Shown: positions 8,005 to 14,809, counted from the stretch's first letter. The stretch is DNA of 23,056 bases from RFTU01 sp032122355 (GCA_032122355.1 JAUMCS010000086.1:1-23056), one strand, 5' to 3'. Translations and numbers: made by a program. Notes: generated by a model from the sequence alone, not told the origin.

Positions 8005-8622
8005 TCAAGAGGATTGAGATTGTTTACTTAAATACAGCGTTTGTCCAATGATAAAAACCAACATTAAACCCAGGAATCCAAAAAGTTTGAAGCTAACCCA
8101 AAATGAAGTGCTGAACGTATAAGCGACCCATAAATTTAAAGCGCCCATCGTAGCAAAAAACACAAACCATGCCCATAAAAGTTTTTGCCAAACTTGATCT
8201 GGCGCACTGATTTGACTTTCCAGAAGGTTTTTGATGAAATTCTTGCCCCAGAAAATTTGACCTATCATCAAAGATGCTGCCATGATCCAGTACAACACTG
8301 TGGGTTTCCATTTGATGAAGCTTTCGCTATGAAACCAAAGAGTTGCACTGCCAAGTACGACCACTAGAATCAAACTAGCCCATAGCATTTTATCAACAGC
8401 TTGTCGCCTGGCTTTAAGGTAGAGAACTTGAGTCAAGGTCATGGCGATCACGGCAATCGTCGAAAGAAAAATGGGGGCCTCATGCGCGCTGATGGGCTTT
8501 CCGGAAGTCAAAAATCCAAAATAAGTAGAAGCGAAAGATGCTGCCCACTGTGCATGCGTTTCCGCATATTTGAAAACGCCAAAAAAAAGAGCGATGGGAA
8601 GAAAGTCGAAAAAAAATTTCAT
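8005..8622 (-). CDS. yciB: Inner-membrane septation protein A (YciB/IspZ family)
   Basis: This is a multi-pass inner membrane protein linked to cell-envelope synthesis and septation. It starts with the characteristic MKFFFDFLPIALFF. Hydrophobic segments appear at about 7-18, 50-69, 80-96, 108-124, 148-166 and 178-195. The 205 residues slightly exceed the usual length of about 180. The reading frame extends upstream to an ATG at 8682, but those extra 20 residues are His/Thr-rich and unlike the family, so I place the start at 8622. The Shine-Dalgarno is not evident. It is the first gene of the minus-strand yciB-bolA-parvulin cluster and is divergent from bcp, with about 171 bases between the chosen starts. 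Confidence 0.88.
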   Translation of the reverse strand: MKFFFDFLPIALFFGVFKYAETHAQWAASFASTYFGFLTSGKPISAHEAPIFLSTIAVIAMTLTQVLYLKARRQAVDKMLWASLILVVVLGSATLWFHSESFIKWKPTVLYWIMAASLMIGQIFWGKNFIKNLLESQISAPDQVWQKLLWAWFVFFATMGALNLWVAYTFSTSFWVSFKLFGFLGLMLVFIIGQTLYLSKQSQSS

Positions 8623-8732
8623 GAGATGGTGAGTGTGTTGTGTGTTGTGGTGCGCTGGCGCAGGATGCTTCATTCGAGCCAAAGTATATCCAATCTAATG
8701 ATTCCGCGCATCACCCTGCACGGCCTTGGGGT

Positions 8733-8738
8733 TATAAT
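8733..8738 (+). promoter_or_regulatory. Perfect -10 element (TATAAT) upstream of bcp
   Basis: TATAAT at 8733-8738 lies in the yciB/bcp divergent gap. No good -35 hexamer sits 16-18 bases upstream. Transcription would begin near 8745, giving a leader of about 50 bases to the ATG at 8794 but almost none to the ATG at 8752. This supports the downstream start for bcp. Confidence 0.5.
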
Positions 8739-8793
8739 GATGTGTTAATGCATGCCGAATCGGTTTTACAGATGTTCAACCACGCTCAAAGAT

Positions 8794-9258
8794 ATGACTC
8801 CCACATTGAATAAATCTCTACCTGAAATTGAAGCCTCTGTCACGGGTGGTGGCAAGTTCTCAACTCGTGCATTTCAGGGGCAAAAAATGGTTTTATTTTT
8901 TTATCCCAAAGACAACACGCCGGGCTGCACCTCTGAAGCTATGCAATTTCGCGACAAGCACACCGAATTTGTTAATAGTGGGGCTGTCGTATTTGGAATA
9001 TCCCGAGACAACATGAGCTCGCATGAAAAATTCAAGCAAAACTTAGAGTTGCCCTTTGATTTGATTGCTGATACCGAGGAAAAGCTGTGTCATATGTTTG
9101 GTGTCGTTAAAAACAAAATCATGTATGGGAAAAAGGTCAAGGGTATTGAGCGCAGTACCTTTTTAATCGATGCATCGGGTAAATTGGTTCAGGAGTGGCG
9201 AGGGGTTAAAGTTGCGGGGCATGTAGATGAGGTTTTGGCAGCAGTGAAACTTATTTAA
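8794..9258 (+). CDS. bcp: Thioredoxin-dependent peroxiredoxin (BCP/PrxQ family)
   Basis: This cytoplasmic thiol peroxidase reduces H2O2 and organic hydroperoxides. It has 154 residues from the ATG at 8794, the normal BCP length. An in-frame ATG at 8752 would add 14 residues unlike the family and lies just after a TATAAT element, so I reject it. The active-site segment YPKDNTPGCTSEAMQFRD gives Thr42 and peroxidatic Cys45. The position where E. coli Bcp has its resolving Cys (five residues later) is Met50. The other cysteine, Cys99 in EEKLCHMFGV, aligns with the non-essential third Cys of E. coli. The enzyme is therefore probably of the 1-Cys PrxQ type, which I recall being described for Burkholderia BCP. 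The gene is monocistronic or heads a short unit with phoH. Confidence 0.92.
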   Translation: MTPTLNKSLPEIEASVTGGGKFSTRAFQGQKMVLFFYPKDNTPGCTSEAMQFRDKHTEFVNSGAVVFGISRDNMSSHEKFKQNLELPFDLIADTEEKLCHMFGVVKNKIMYGKKVKGIERSTFLIDASGKLVQEWRGVKVAGHVDEVLAAVKLI

Positions 9259-9275
9259 GCCACTTTGCTGTTTTT

Positions 9276-9305
9276 TTGTCAATAGGGTGATTTCTGCGGT
9301 AAAAA
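9276..9305 (+). promoter_or_regulatory. Possible sigma-70 promoter for phoH
   Basis: TTGTCA (9276-9281) is followed after 18 bases by TAAAAA (9300-9305). A start near 9312 would leave a leader of about 24 bases before the phoH ATG at 9336. The match is partial and overlaps a possible terminator stem, so confidence is low. Confidence 0.25.
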
Positions 9306-9323
9306 TAGGCGCATCACCTTTTT
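9286..9323 (+). terminator. Possible intrinsic terminator after bcp
   Basis: GGTGAT (9286-9291) pairs with ATCACC (9313-9318), which is followed at once by five T residues. Inside, GCG (9296-9298) can pair with CGC (9310-9312) across an asymmetric bulge. It lies 28 bases after the bcp stop and just before phoH. The loop is large, so strength is uncertain. Confidence 0.45.
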
Positions 9324-9335
9324 GAATTTATTTTT

Positions 9336-10877
9336 ATGCCCCTACCCCAACCTCCAACCCGCAAAGCCGCCCTAGTTGAGGCTGCTAAAGTCAAGACACC
9401 AAAGGCTAAGCGCGGTGCTGCTGTACAAGCGCCTGAAAAGCCCGAAGTGAAAACCACTGTCACGGCTAAGCCTAAAGCCAAGTCTGCTCAGCAACCCAAG
9501 CTATTCGTTCTAGACACCAACGTTTTAATGCATGACCCCATGTCGATCTTTCGCTTCGAAGAGCACGATGTGTATTTGCCTATGATCACTTTGGAAGAGT
9601 TAGACGGCCACAAAAAAGGCATGAGTGAAGTTTCACGCAATGTTCGCCAAGTCAGTCGTCAGCTTGATGCCTTGGCCGCCAATGAATTGCAAGACCCCTC
9701 CCAAGGTATTTTGTTGAGCAAAACGGGTCATAAAGAGGCCACTGGGAAACTATTTTTCCAAACCACCTTGCTAGATGTGCGTCTACCTGTGGGCTTGCCC
9801 CAGGGTAAAGCAGATAACCAAATTTTGGGTGTGGTGCAGGCCCTTCAGGGGCAGATGGCATCGCGTGAAGTGGTATTGGTGTCCAAAGATATCAATATGC
9901 GCATCAAGGCTAGGGCCTTGGGTTTGCCTGCTGAAGATTACTTCAATGATAAAACGCTGGAAGATGGCGATTTACTCTACACCGGTGTATTGCCGCTGCC
10001 CGCTGATTTTTGGGAGTACCACAGCAAGGGTGTGGAAAGTTGGCAACAAAATGGGGAAACCTTTTACAGGATTATTGGCCCCATGGTGTCGGATTTGCTT
10101 ATCAACCAATTTGTTTTCCTTGATGCCCCAGGAGTGCCGCCACTACACGCACGTGTAGTGGAAATCAGCGGTAAATCGGCAGTATTAAAAACTCTGCGTG
10201 AATATACTCACCATAAAAATGCCATTTGGGGTGTGACAGCTCGCAACCGTGAGCAAAATTTTGCGATGAATTTGCTTATGGACCCGGATTGCGATTTTAT
10301 TACCTTAACCGGCACAGCAGGTACGGGTAAAACACTCATGACCTTAGCTGCCGGTTTGGCGCAAGTGATGGATGATCGTCGTTATTCTGAAATTATTGTC
10401 ACTCGTGTAACCGTTCCTGTGGGAGAAGATATCGGATTCTTGCCCGGTACTGAAGAGGAAAAAATGGGGCCCTGGATGGGCGCATTGGATGATAATTTGG
10501 AGGTTTTATCCAAATCAGACAATAGCAGTGGTGAGTGGGGTAGGGCGGCAACGCAAGAATTAGTGCGCAGCAAAATAAAAATCAAAAGCCTGAATTTTAT
10601 GCGTGGTCGTACATTTTTGAATAAATTCGTGATTATTGATGAGGCACAGAACTTAACACCTAAGCAAATGAAAACGCTGATTACTCGTGCTGGTCCGGGA
10701 ACCAAAATTGTTTGTTTGGGTAATTTAGCACAGATAGATACTCCGTATTTAACAGAGGGTTCATCGGGTTTGACTTTTGCCGTAGACCGTTTTAAAGGCT
10801 GGGCGCATTCAGGTCACATCACTTTAGCCAGGGGTGAGCGTTCCCGTTTAGCTGATTATGCTTCTGAGGTTTTGTAG
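9336..10877 (+). CDS. PIN domain-PhoH family ATPase (PhoH2-like)
   Basis: This 513-residue protein joins an N-terminal PIN nuclease-like domain to a C-terminal PhoH P-loop ATPase. Characterised PhoH2 proteins of this architecture act as RNA helicase/ribonucleases. Residues 1-54 form a low-complexity Lys/Ala/Pro tail. The PIN domain (about 55-205) has the acidic residues expected for metal binding: Asp60 in FVLDTNVL, Glu87/Glu88 in TLEELD, and Asp185 in SKDINMR. The PhoH domain (about 300-513) has Walker A GTAGTGKT (326-333) and Walker B FVIIDEAQ (Asp435, Glu436), followed by the typical TPKQMKTLITR and GNLAQID. No Shine-Dalgarno is visible at the ATG. The C40 peptidase gene starts at or just after its stop. 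RNA targets are unknown. I use no symbol because phoH usually denotes the short form without PIN. Confidence 0.92.
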   Translation: MPLPQPPTRKAALVEAAKVKTPKAKRGAAVQAPEKPEVKTTVTAKPKAKSAQQPKLFVLDTNVLMHDPMSIFRFEEHDVYLPMITLEELDGHKKGMSEVSRNVRQVSRQLDALAANELQDPSQGILLSKTGHKEATGKLFFQTTLLDVRLPVGLPQGKADNQILGVVQALQGQMASREVVLVSKDINMRIKARALGLPAEDYFNDKTLEDGDLLYTGVLPLPADFWEYHSKGVESWQQNGETFYRIIGPMVSDLLINQFVFLDAPGVPPLHARVVEISGKSAVLKTLREYTHHKNAIWGVTARNREQNFAMNLLMDPDCDFITLTGTAGTGKTLMTLAAGLAQVMDDRRYSEIIVTRVTVPVGEDIGFLPGTEEEKMGPWMGALDDNLEVLSKSDNSSGEWGRAATQELVRSKIKIKSLNFMRGRTFLNKFVIIDEAQNLTPKQMKTLITRAGPGTKIVCLGNLAQIDTPYLTEGSSGLTFAVDRFKGWAHSGHITLARGERSRLADYASEVL

Positions 10878-10915
10878 TGCTGTATTTGGGTAAAAATCAT
10901 ATTCGCTGTGTTGTT

Positions 10916-11446
10916 ATGAATTTGCGCCACCTTGTTTTGTTTTTAAGCTTACTCGGCTCTGGTTTAACGCATGCTCAATCAGCCCAATATGCGCCGGCTA
11001 AGGAAGCCACCATAGGCGATTCGGTCACGCAAACATTGGGGCAAATTAAAAACCAAGCCACTGAGGCGGTATTGGCTGCACTCAATTTTTTGGATGTGAA
11101 CTATACTTGGGGCGGAGGAAATCATAATCATGGTTTCGATTGCAGTGGTTTTACTCGGTACATATTTAATCTGGCACTGGGTGTTAAATTGCCGCACAGT
11201 GCCCGAGAGCAAGCTCAGTATAATGAGCTTCAAGTTGTAGAGCGTGATAATTTGCAGCCTGGAGATTTGGTGTTTTTTAATACCATGCAAAGAGCCTTTT
11301 CTCACGTTGGAATTTATGCCGGTGATAACCGGTTTATTCATGCCCCACGTAGAGGCTTTCGGGTTCGCCTAGAGGACATGAGCCAGGCGTATTGGGCAAG
11401 CCGTTTTAATGGTGCTAGGCGTGTTGATCCTGATGCTCAATTGTAA
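10916..11446 (+). CDS. Secreted NlpC/P60 (C40) peptidase
   Basis: The gene codes for a probable peptidoglycan-cleaving D,L-endopeptidase acting in the periplasm. From the ATG at 10916 it has 176 residues, with a signal peptide (MNLRHLVLFLSLLGSGLTHA, cleavage near residue 20). The NlpC/P60 domain covers about 50-170. The catalytic Cys76 lies in NHGFDCSGFTRYIF, His130 in AFSHVGIYAG, and the third polar residue His142 in FIHAPRRG. A GTG at 10877 shares its first base with the phoH TAG stop and has GAGG seven bases upstream. Starting there adds 13 residues before the signal peptide and would couple translation to phoH. The ATG has no Shine-Dalgarno, so both starts remain open. It forms a short operon with the PhoH gene. 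Its substrate bond is inferred from the family. Confidence 0.88.
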   Translation: MNLRHLVLFLSLLGSGLTHAQSAQYAPAKEATIGDSVTQTLGQIKNQATEAVLAALNFLDVNYTWGGGNHNHGFDCSGFTRYIFNLALGVKLPHSAREQAQYNELQVVERDNLQPGDLVFFNTMQRAFSHVGIYAGDNRFIHAPRRGFRVRLEDMSQAYWASRFNGARRVDPDAQL

Positions 11447-11468
11447 ATTTTAGATTCGGAGTTTATTT

Positions 11469-13385
11469 ATGTTTACCATATCCCTGCCTGATGGATCAGG
11501 GCGACAATTTTCTCAGCCCCTATCAGTAGCTGAAGTAGCTGCGTCTATTAGTAGCAGCTTGGCAAAAAATGCGATTGCCGCTCGTGTGGGTAATGCCGAA
11601 AACGCCCGTTTGGTAGATATGGGTTTTTATTTAGATTCTGATACCGAATTAGCTATCATTACCGATAAAGATTCTGAGGGTCTAGAGATTATTCGGCATT
11701 CGACAGCGCATTTATTAGCTTACGCGGTTAAACAATTGTTTCCAGAGGCGCAAGTGACCATTGGCCCAACCATAGAAGACGGTTTTTATTATGACTTCTC
11801 CTACAAAAGGCCTTTCACTCCGGAGGATTTGATTGCCATTGAAAATCGCATGCTGGAATTATCACGCAAGGATGAAAAAGTTGTGCGCCGAGTTTTACTG
11901 CGTGATCAGGCCATAGATTATTTCAAAGGTTTGGGTGAGGCTTACAAAGCCGAGATTATCGGCAGCATACCCGTCGGTGAGCAGGTGAGTTTGTATCGTG
12001 AAGGTGAGTTTGAAGATCTATGCCGTGGACCTCATGTACCCTCAACTGGTAAGCTCAAGCACTTCAAGCTAACCAAAGTAGCCGGTGCGTATTGGCGGGG
12101 TGATCATCGCAATGAAATGCTGCAACGTATTTATGGTACGGCATGGGCCACCAAAGAAGATTTAGCGCTATACCTCAAACGCATCGAAGAGGCTGAAAAA
12201 CGAGATCACCGTAAGCTCGGCCGGGAGTTGAATTTATTTCATGTGGACGACCACGCGCCAGGCGTCGTATTTTGGCACCCCAAAGGTTGGACGATTTGGC
12301 AGCAGGTTGAGCAGTATATGCGGCGCGTTTATCAAGATAACGGCTACCAAGAGGTCAAAGGCCCACAAATTTTGGATAAAACGCTTTGGGAAAAAACAGG
12401 GCATTGGGATAAGTATCGTGACAATATGTTCACGACGGAAAGCGAAAAACGCGACTACGCACTCAAGCCTATGAATTGCCCCGGGCATATTTTAATTTAT
12501 AAGCAGGGTATCAAAAGCTACCGAGATTTGCCTTTGCGTTACGGTGAATTTGGTCAGTGCCATCGTAATGAACCCTCTGGTGGTTTGCATGGCATTATGC
12601 GTGTGCGTGGCTTTACACAAGATGACGGACATATCTTTTGCACCGAAGATCAAATCCTGCCCGAGTGCAATGCCTTCACAGCCTTGTTGCAAAAGGTCTA
12701 TGCGGATTTCGGTTTCACCGAGATACTCTACAAAGTGGCTATGCGCCCACAGCAGCGCATTGGCTCCGATGATTTATGGGATAAAGCCGAGCAGGCTTTG
12801 ATGCAGAGTTTGCAAAACTCTGGGTGCGAGTTTGTGATAGCACCTGGGGATGGGGCATTTTATGGCCCTAAAATTGAATACACTCTCAAAGATGCCCTGG
12901 GGCGGCAGTGGCAATGCGGCACCATTCAGGTTGATTTTTCACTGCCCCAGCGCCTAGAGGCTGAGTATGTCGCTGAAACGGGTGAGCGTAAAGCCCCTGT
13001 ATTGTTGCATCGAGCGATTTTGGGGAGTTTAGAGCGGTTTATTGGTATTTTGATTGAACAGCATGCCGGTGCGCTGCCCAATTGGCTTGCTCCGCTGCAA
13101 GTTGTGGTGCTGAGTATTACCGAGGCGCATGCTGAATATGCTCAAAACGTCGCACAAATGTTGCAGAAACAAGGCGTTAGGGTCGATTTTGATTTGCGAA
13201 ACGATAAAATCACTTATAAAATACGCCAGCACGCGTTGCAAAAAGTCCCTTACATCGTGGTGGTTGGCGACAAAGAAACCGCCAATCAGCAAATTGCTGT
13301 GCGGGCCCGAGGCAATCAAGATTTAGGCGTTATGTCGGTATCTGATTTGGTCCGCCTGGTTCAGGGTGCCCAAACAAATTCTTAG
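11469..13385 (+). CDS. thrS: Threonyl-tRNA synthetase
   Basis: This class II synthetase charges tRNA-Thr and removes mischarged Ser. It is full length at 638 residues (E. coli 642). Domains in order are TGS (about 1-62), the editing domain (about 65-225) with HSTAH (His77, His81) and Cys185/His189 in DLCRGPH, the catalytic core (about 240-535), and the anticodon-binding domain (about 540-635). The catalytic zinc ligands are all present: Cys337 in MNCPGH, His388 in DDGHIFC and His514 in VLLHRAILGS. Motif 2 lies around YGEFGQCHRNE. GGAG seven bases before the ATG supports the start. It heads a cluster with the E. coli order thrS-infC-rpmI-rplT-pheST-ihfA. E. coli thrS autoregulates through a tRNA-like leader. 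I see no such element in the 22 bases before this gene. Confidence 0.98.
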   Translation: MFTISLPDGSGRQFSQPLSVAEVAASISSSLAKNAIAARVGNAENARLVDMGFYLDSDTELAIITDKDSEGLEIIRHSTAHLLAYAVKQLFPEAQVTIGPTIEDGFYYDFSYKRPFTPEDLIAIENRMLELSRKDEKVVRRVLLRDQAIDYFKGLGEAYKAEIIGSIPVGEQVSLYREGEFEDLCRGPHVPSTGKLKHFKLTKVAGAYWRGDHRNEMLQRIYGTAWATKEDLALYLKRIEEAEKRDHRKLGRELNLFHVDDHAPGVVFWHPKGWTIWQQVEQYMRRVYQDNGYQEVKGPQILDKTLWEKTGHWDKYRDNMFTTESEKRDYALKPMNCPGHILIYKQGIKSYRDLPLRYGEFGQCHRNEPSGGLHGIMRVRGFTQDDGHIFCTEDQILPECNAFTALLQKVYADFGFTEILYKVAMRPQQRIGSDDLWDKAEQALMQSLQNSGCEFVIAPGDGAFYGPKIEYTLKDALGRQWQCGTIQVDFSLPQRLEAEYVAETGERKAPVLLHRAILGSLERFIGILIEQHAGALPNWLAPLQVVVLSITEAHAEYAQNVAQMLQKQGVRVDFDLRNDKITYKIRQHALQKVPYIVVVGDKETANQQIAVRARGNQDLGVMSVSDLVRLVQGAQTNS

Positions 13386-13436
13386 GCTGCTTAAGTTGAT
13401 TAGGAGCTACTTTTTGCAATTTTTCATCACTTATTG

Positions 13437-13442
13437 AAAGGG
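13437..13442 (+). promoter_or_regulatory. Ribosome-binding site that selects the ATC start of infC
   Basis: AAAGGG at 13437-13442 is the only good Shine-Dalgarno near the infC N-terminus. It lies 8 bases before ATC at 13451 but only 2 bases before ATT at 13445, which favours ATC as initiator. No canonical start codon occurs in frame until 13529. Confidence 0.6.
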
Positions 13443-13450
13443 TAATTACC

Positions 13451-13999
13451 ATCGCTACTTTTCTTGATCGCCGGACTCCTAATGTCGAGCGCAAACACAG
13501 GCTCAATCGTGAAATCACCGTACCTCAAGTGCGGCTCATAGGCCCTGAGAATGAATCCCTAGGGATTATGTCAGTACAAGATGCTCTGAAGCTCTCTGCT
13601 GATTATGATGTTGATTTGGTTGAAATTACCGCCCAAGTTGACCCACCCGTTTGTCGCTTGGTGGATTACGGCAAATTTAAATACCAAGAGCAAAAAAAGG
13701 CTGCTGAAGCTAAGTCTAAGCAAAAGGTCATTGAAATCAAGGAAGTTAAATTCCGCCCTGGTACTGATGATGCGGATTATGCGGTTAAAATGCGCAACTT
13801 GCGTCGGTTTATTGCAGAAGATGGTGACAAAGGGAAAGTAACATTACGTTTTCGCGGTCGTGAAATCACTCACCAAGACATCGGAATGCGCTTGTTAGAA
13901 AAAATTCGTGATGAACTGGCCGATGTTTCAGTTGTTGAAAACATGCCCAAGTTAGAAGGGCGTCAAATGATCATGATACTGGCACCTAAAAAGCGCTAG
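13451..13999 (+). CDS. infC: Translation initiation factor IF-3, non-canonical start codon
   Basis: IF3 binds the 30S subunit, prevents early 50S joining and checks the start codon and initiator tRNA. The frame from the in-frame TGA at 13397 contains no ATG, GTG or TTG before GTG at 13529, which lies inside the conserved N-terminal domain. I place the start at ATC 13451 (ATT 13445 is the alternative), giving 182 residues against 180 in E. coli. The N-domain includes RKHRLNREI and VRLIGPENESLGIM, then DLVEITAQVDPPVCRLVDYGKFKY. A Lys-rich linker (around KKAAEAKSKQKV) leads to the C-domain with KEVKFRPGTDDADY and VTLRFRGREITHQ. An AUU/AUC start is the known basis of IF3 autoregulation in other bacteria, because IF3 itself discriminates against such codons. 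rpmI follows after 141 bases. Confidence 0.93.
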   Translation: MATFLDRRTPNVERKHRLNREITVPQVRLIGPENESLGIMSVQDALKLSADYDVDLVEITAQVDPPVCRLVDYGKFKYQEQKKAAEAKSKQKVIEIKEVKFRPGTDDADYAVKMRNLRRFIAEDGDKGKVTLRFRGREITHQDIGMRLLEKIRDELADVSVVENMPKLEGRQMIMILAPKKR

Positions 14000-14140
14000 T
14001 CCAGTTTAAAATACCGGTATTCGACAGGGTGTTGGTTCGGTCACCAACATCTTGCTCGATGAAAAGCCGTTGTGGGCCAACAAGAATCTAGAGTGGGATT
14101 TCTAGATCGCCTGCAAGGGTGTATAACAAAAGGAGCAATC
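14000..14140 (+). promoter_or_regulatory. Structured leader before rpmI, candidate L20-type autoregulatory region
   Basis: The 141-base infC-rpmI gap contains no gene but several inverted repeats. TGTTGGT (14030-14036) pairs with ACCAACA (14043-14049) around a 6-base loop. ATCTAGA (14086-14092) pairs with TCTAGAT (14101-14107) around 8 bases. CCAACA occurs again at 14077-14082, so the first arm could pair with either copy. GTTG (14069-14072) can also pair with CAAC (14078-14081). In other bacteria L20 represses rpmI-rplT through such an mRNA fold. The same role here is inference. Confidence 0.4.
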
Positions 14141-14344
14141 ATGCCCAAAATGAAGACCAAAAGCAGTGCGAAAAAGCGTTTTCGCGTGCGTCCGGGTGGT
14201 ACCGTGAAGCGCGGTCAGGCATTTAAACGCCACATTCTGACCAAAAAGACCACGAAAAACAAACGTCAATTAAGGGGCGCTGTTAACGTGCATGAAACCA
14301 ATATGGGCCATATGGCTCAGATGTTGCCATTTGCTGGTCTGTAA
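14141..14344 (+). CDS. rpmI: 50S ribosomal protein L35
   Basis: This 67-residue, very basic protein starts with the family signature MPKMKTKSSAKKRFRV and contains GQAFKRHIL. It is a component of the large ribosomal subunit. Length matches the family (about 65). The start is fixed by AAAAGGAG (14128-14135) five bases upstream. The frame is open further up to a GTG at 14072, but that extension is unlike L35. rplT follows after 14 bases, so the two are cotranscribed and probably coregulated through the leader described above. Confidence 0.97.
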   Translation: MPKMKTKSSAKKRFRVRPGGTVKRGQAFKRHILTKKTTKNKRQLRGAVNVHETNMGHMAQMLPFAGL

Positions 14345-14358
14345 GGAAAGGATAAACT

Positions 14359-14718
14359 ATGCCTCGCGTCAAACGTGGTGTTACCGCACGTGCTCGTCAC
14401 AAAAAAGTCTTAGCTCTCGCTAAAGGTTTCCGCGGTCGCCGTAAAAATGTATTTCGTATCGCCAAACAGGCGGTGATGAAGGCTGGTCAATATGCCTATC
14501 GTGACCGTCGCGCGAAAAAACGTGTGTTCCGTCAACTCTGGATTGCACGTATTAATGCAGCATCGCGTGAGTTGGGTGTAACGTACAGCCGTTTTATGGC
14601 TGGCCTGAAAAAAGCCAATATTGGTTTGGATCGCAAGGTTCTGGCTGATATGGCTGTGAATGATCCTGCCGCTTTCGGCAGCATTGTTGCACAGGTGAAG
14701 GCCCAACTAGCAGCCTAA
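14359..14718 (+). CDS. rplT: 50S ribosomal protein L20
   Basis: The protein is 119 residues long (family 117-119), highly basic, with the typical start MPRVKRGVTARARHKK and the segment AKGFRGRRKNVFRIAKQA. The C-terminal domain includes RQLWIARINAASRELG and YSRFMAGLKKA. L20 is an early 23S rRNA-binding assembly protein of the 50S subunit and is the repressor of its own operon in several bacteria. A GGAAAGGA Shine-Dalgarno precedes the ATG. Its TAA stop overlaps the ATG of a 26-codon open frame, and an intrinsic terminator follows before pheS. Confidence 0.97.
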   Translation: MPRVKRGVTARARHKKVLALAKGFRGRRKNVFRIAKQAVMKAGQYAYRDRRAKKRVFRQLWIARINAASRELGVTYSRFMAGLKKANIGLDRKVLADMAVNDPAAFGSIVAQVKAQLAA

Positions 14719-14724
14719 TGATTC

Positions 14725-14751
14725 AACTGGCGCTGTTCTGCGGCGCTGGTT
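14725..14751 (+). promoter_or_regulatory. Hairpin in rplT-pheS leader
   Basis: AACTGGCGC (14725-14733) pairs with GCGCTGGTT (14743-14751): nine pairs, two of them G-U, around a 9-base loop. It lies just before the pheS terminator and may be the upstream hairpin of an attenuator. No convincing antiterminator pairing with the terminator's left arm is seen. Confidence 0.35.
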
Positions 14752-14778
14752 TTGATGAGCAGGTTTATGCTTTGACGA

Positions 14779-14809
14779 GGTCGTTGCCCCCAAGGTGACG
14801 GCCTTTTTT
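14779..14809 (+). terminator. Intrinsic terminator directly before pheS
   Basis: GGTCGTTGCC (14779-14788) pairs with GGTGACGGCC (14794-14803) around a five-base loop. The ten-pair stem includes three G-U pairs and is followed by six T residues (14804-14809). It lies 17 bases before the pheS ATG, so it would stop or attenuate transcription from the ribosomal protein genes into pheST. E. coli has its pheM attenuator at this same position. Confidence 0.72.

Noticed and set aside
13529..13531. GTG as start of infC
   Set aside because: It would remove the conserved first 26 residues of IF3, including the RLNREI segment.
14072..14140. GTG start giving L35 a 23-residue extension
   Set aside because: L35 begins at MPKMKTK throughout the family, and AAAAGGAG is placed exactly for the ATG at 14141.
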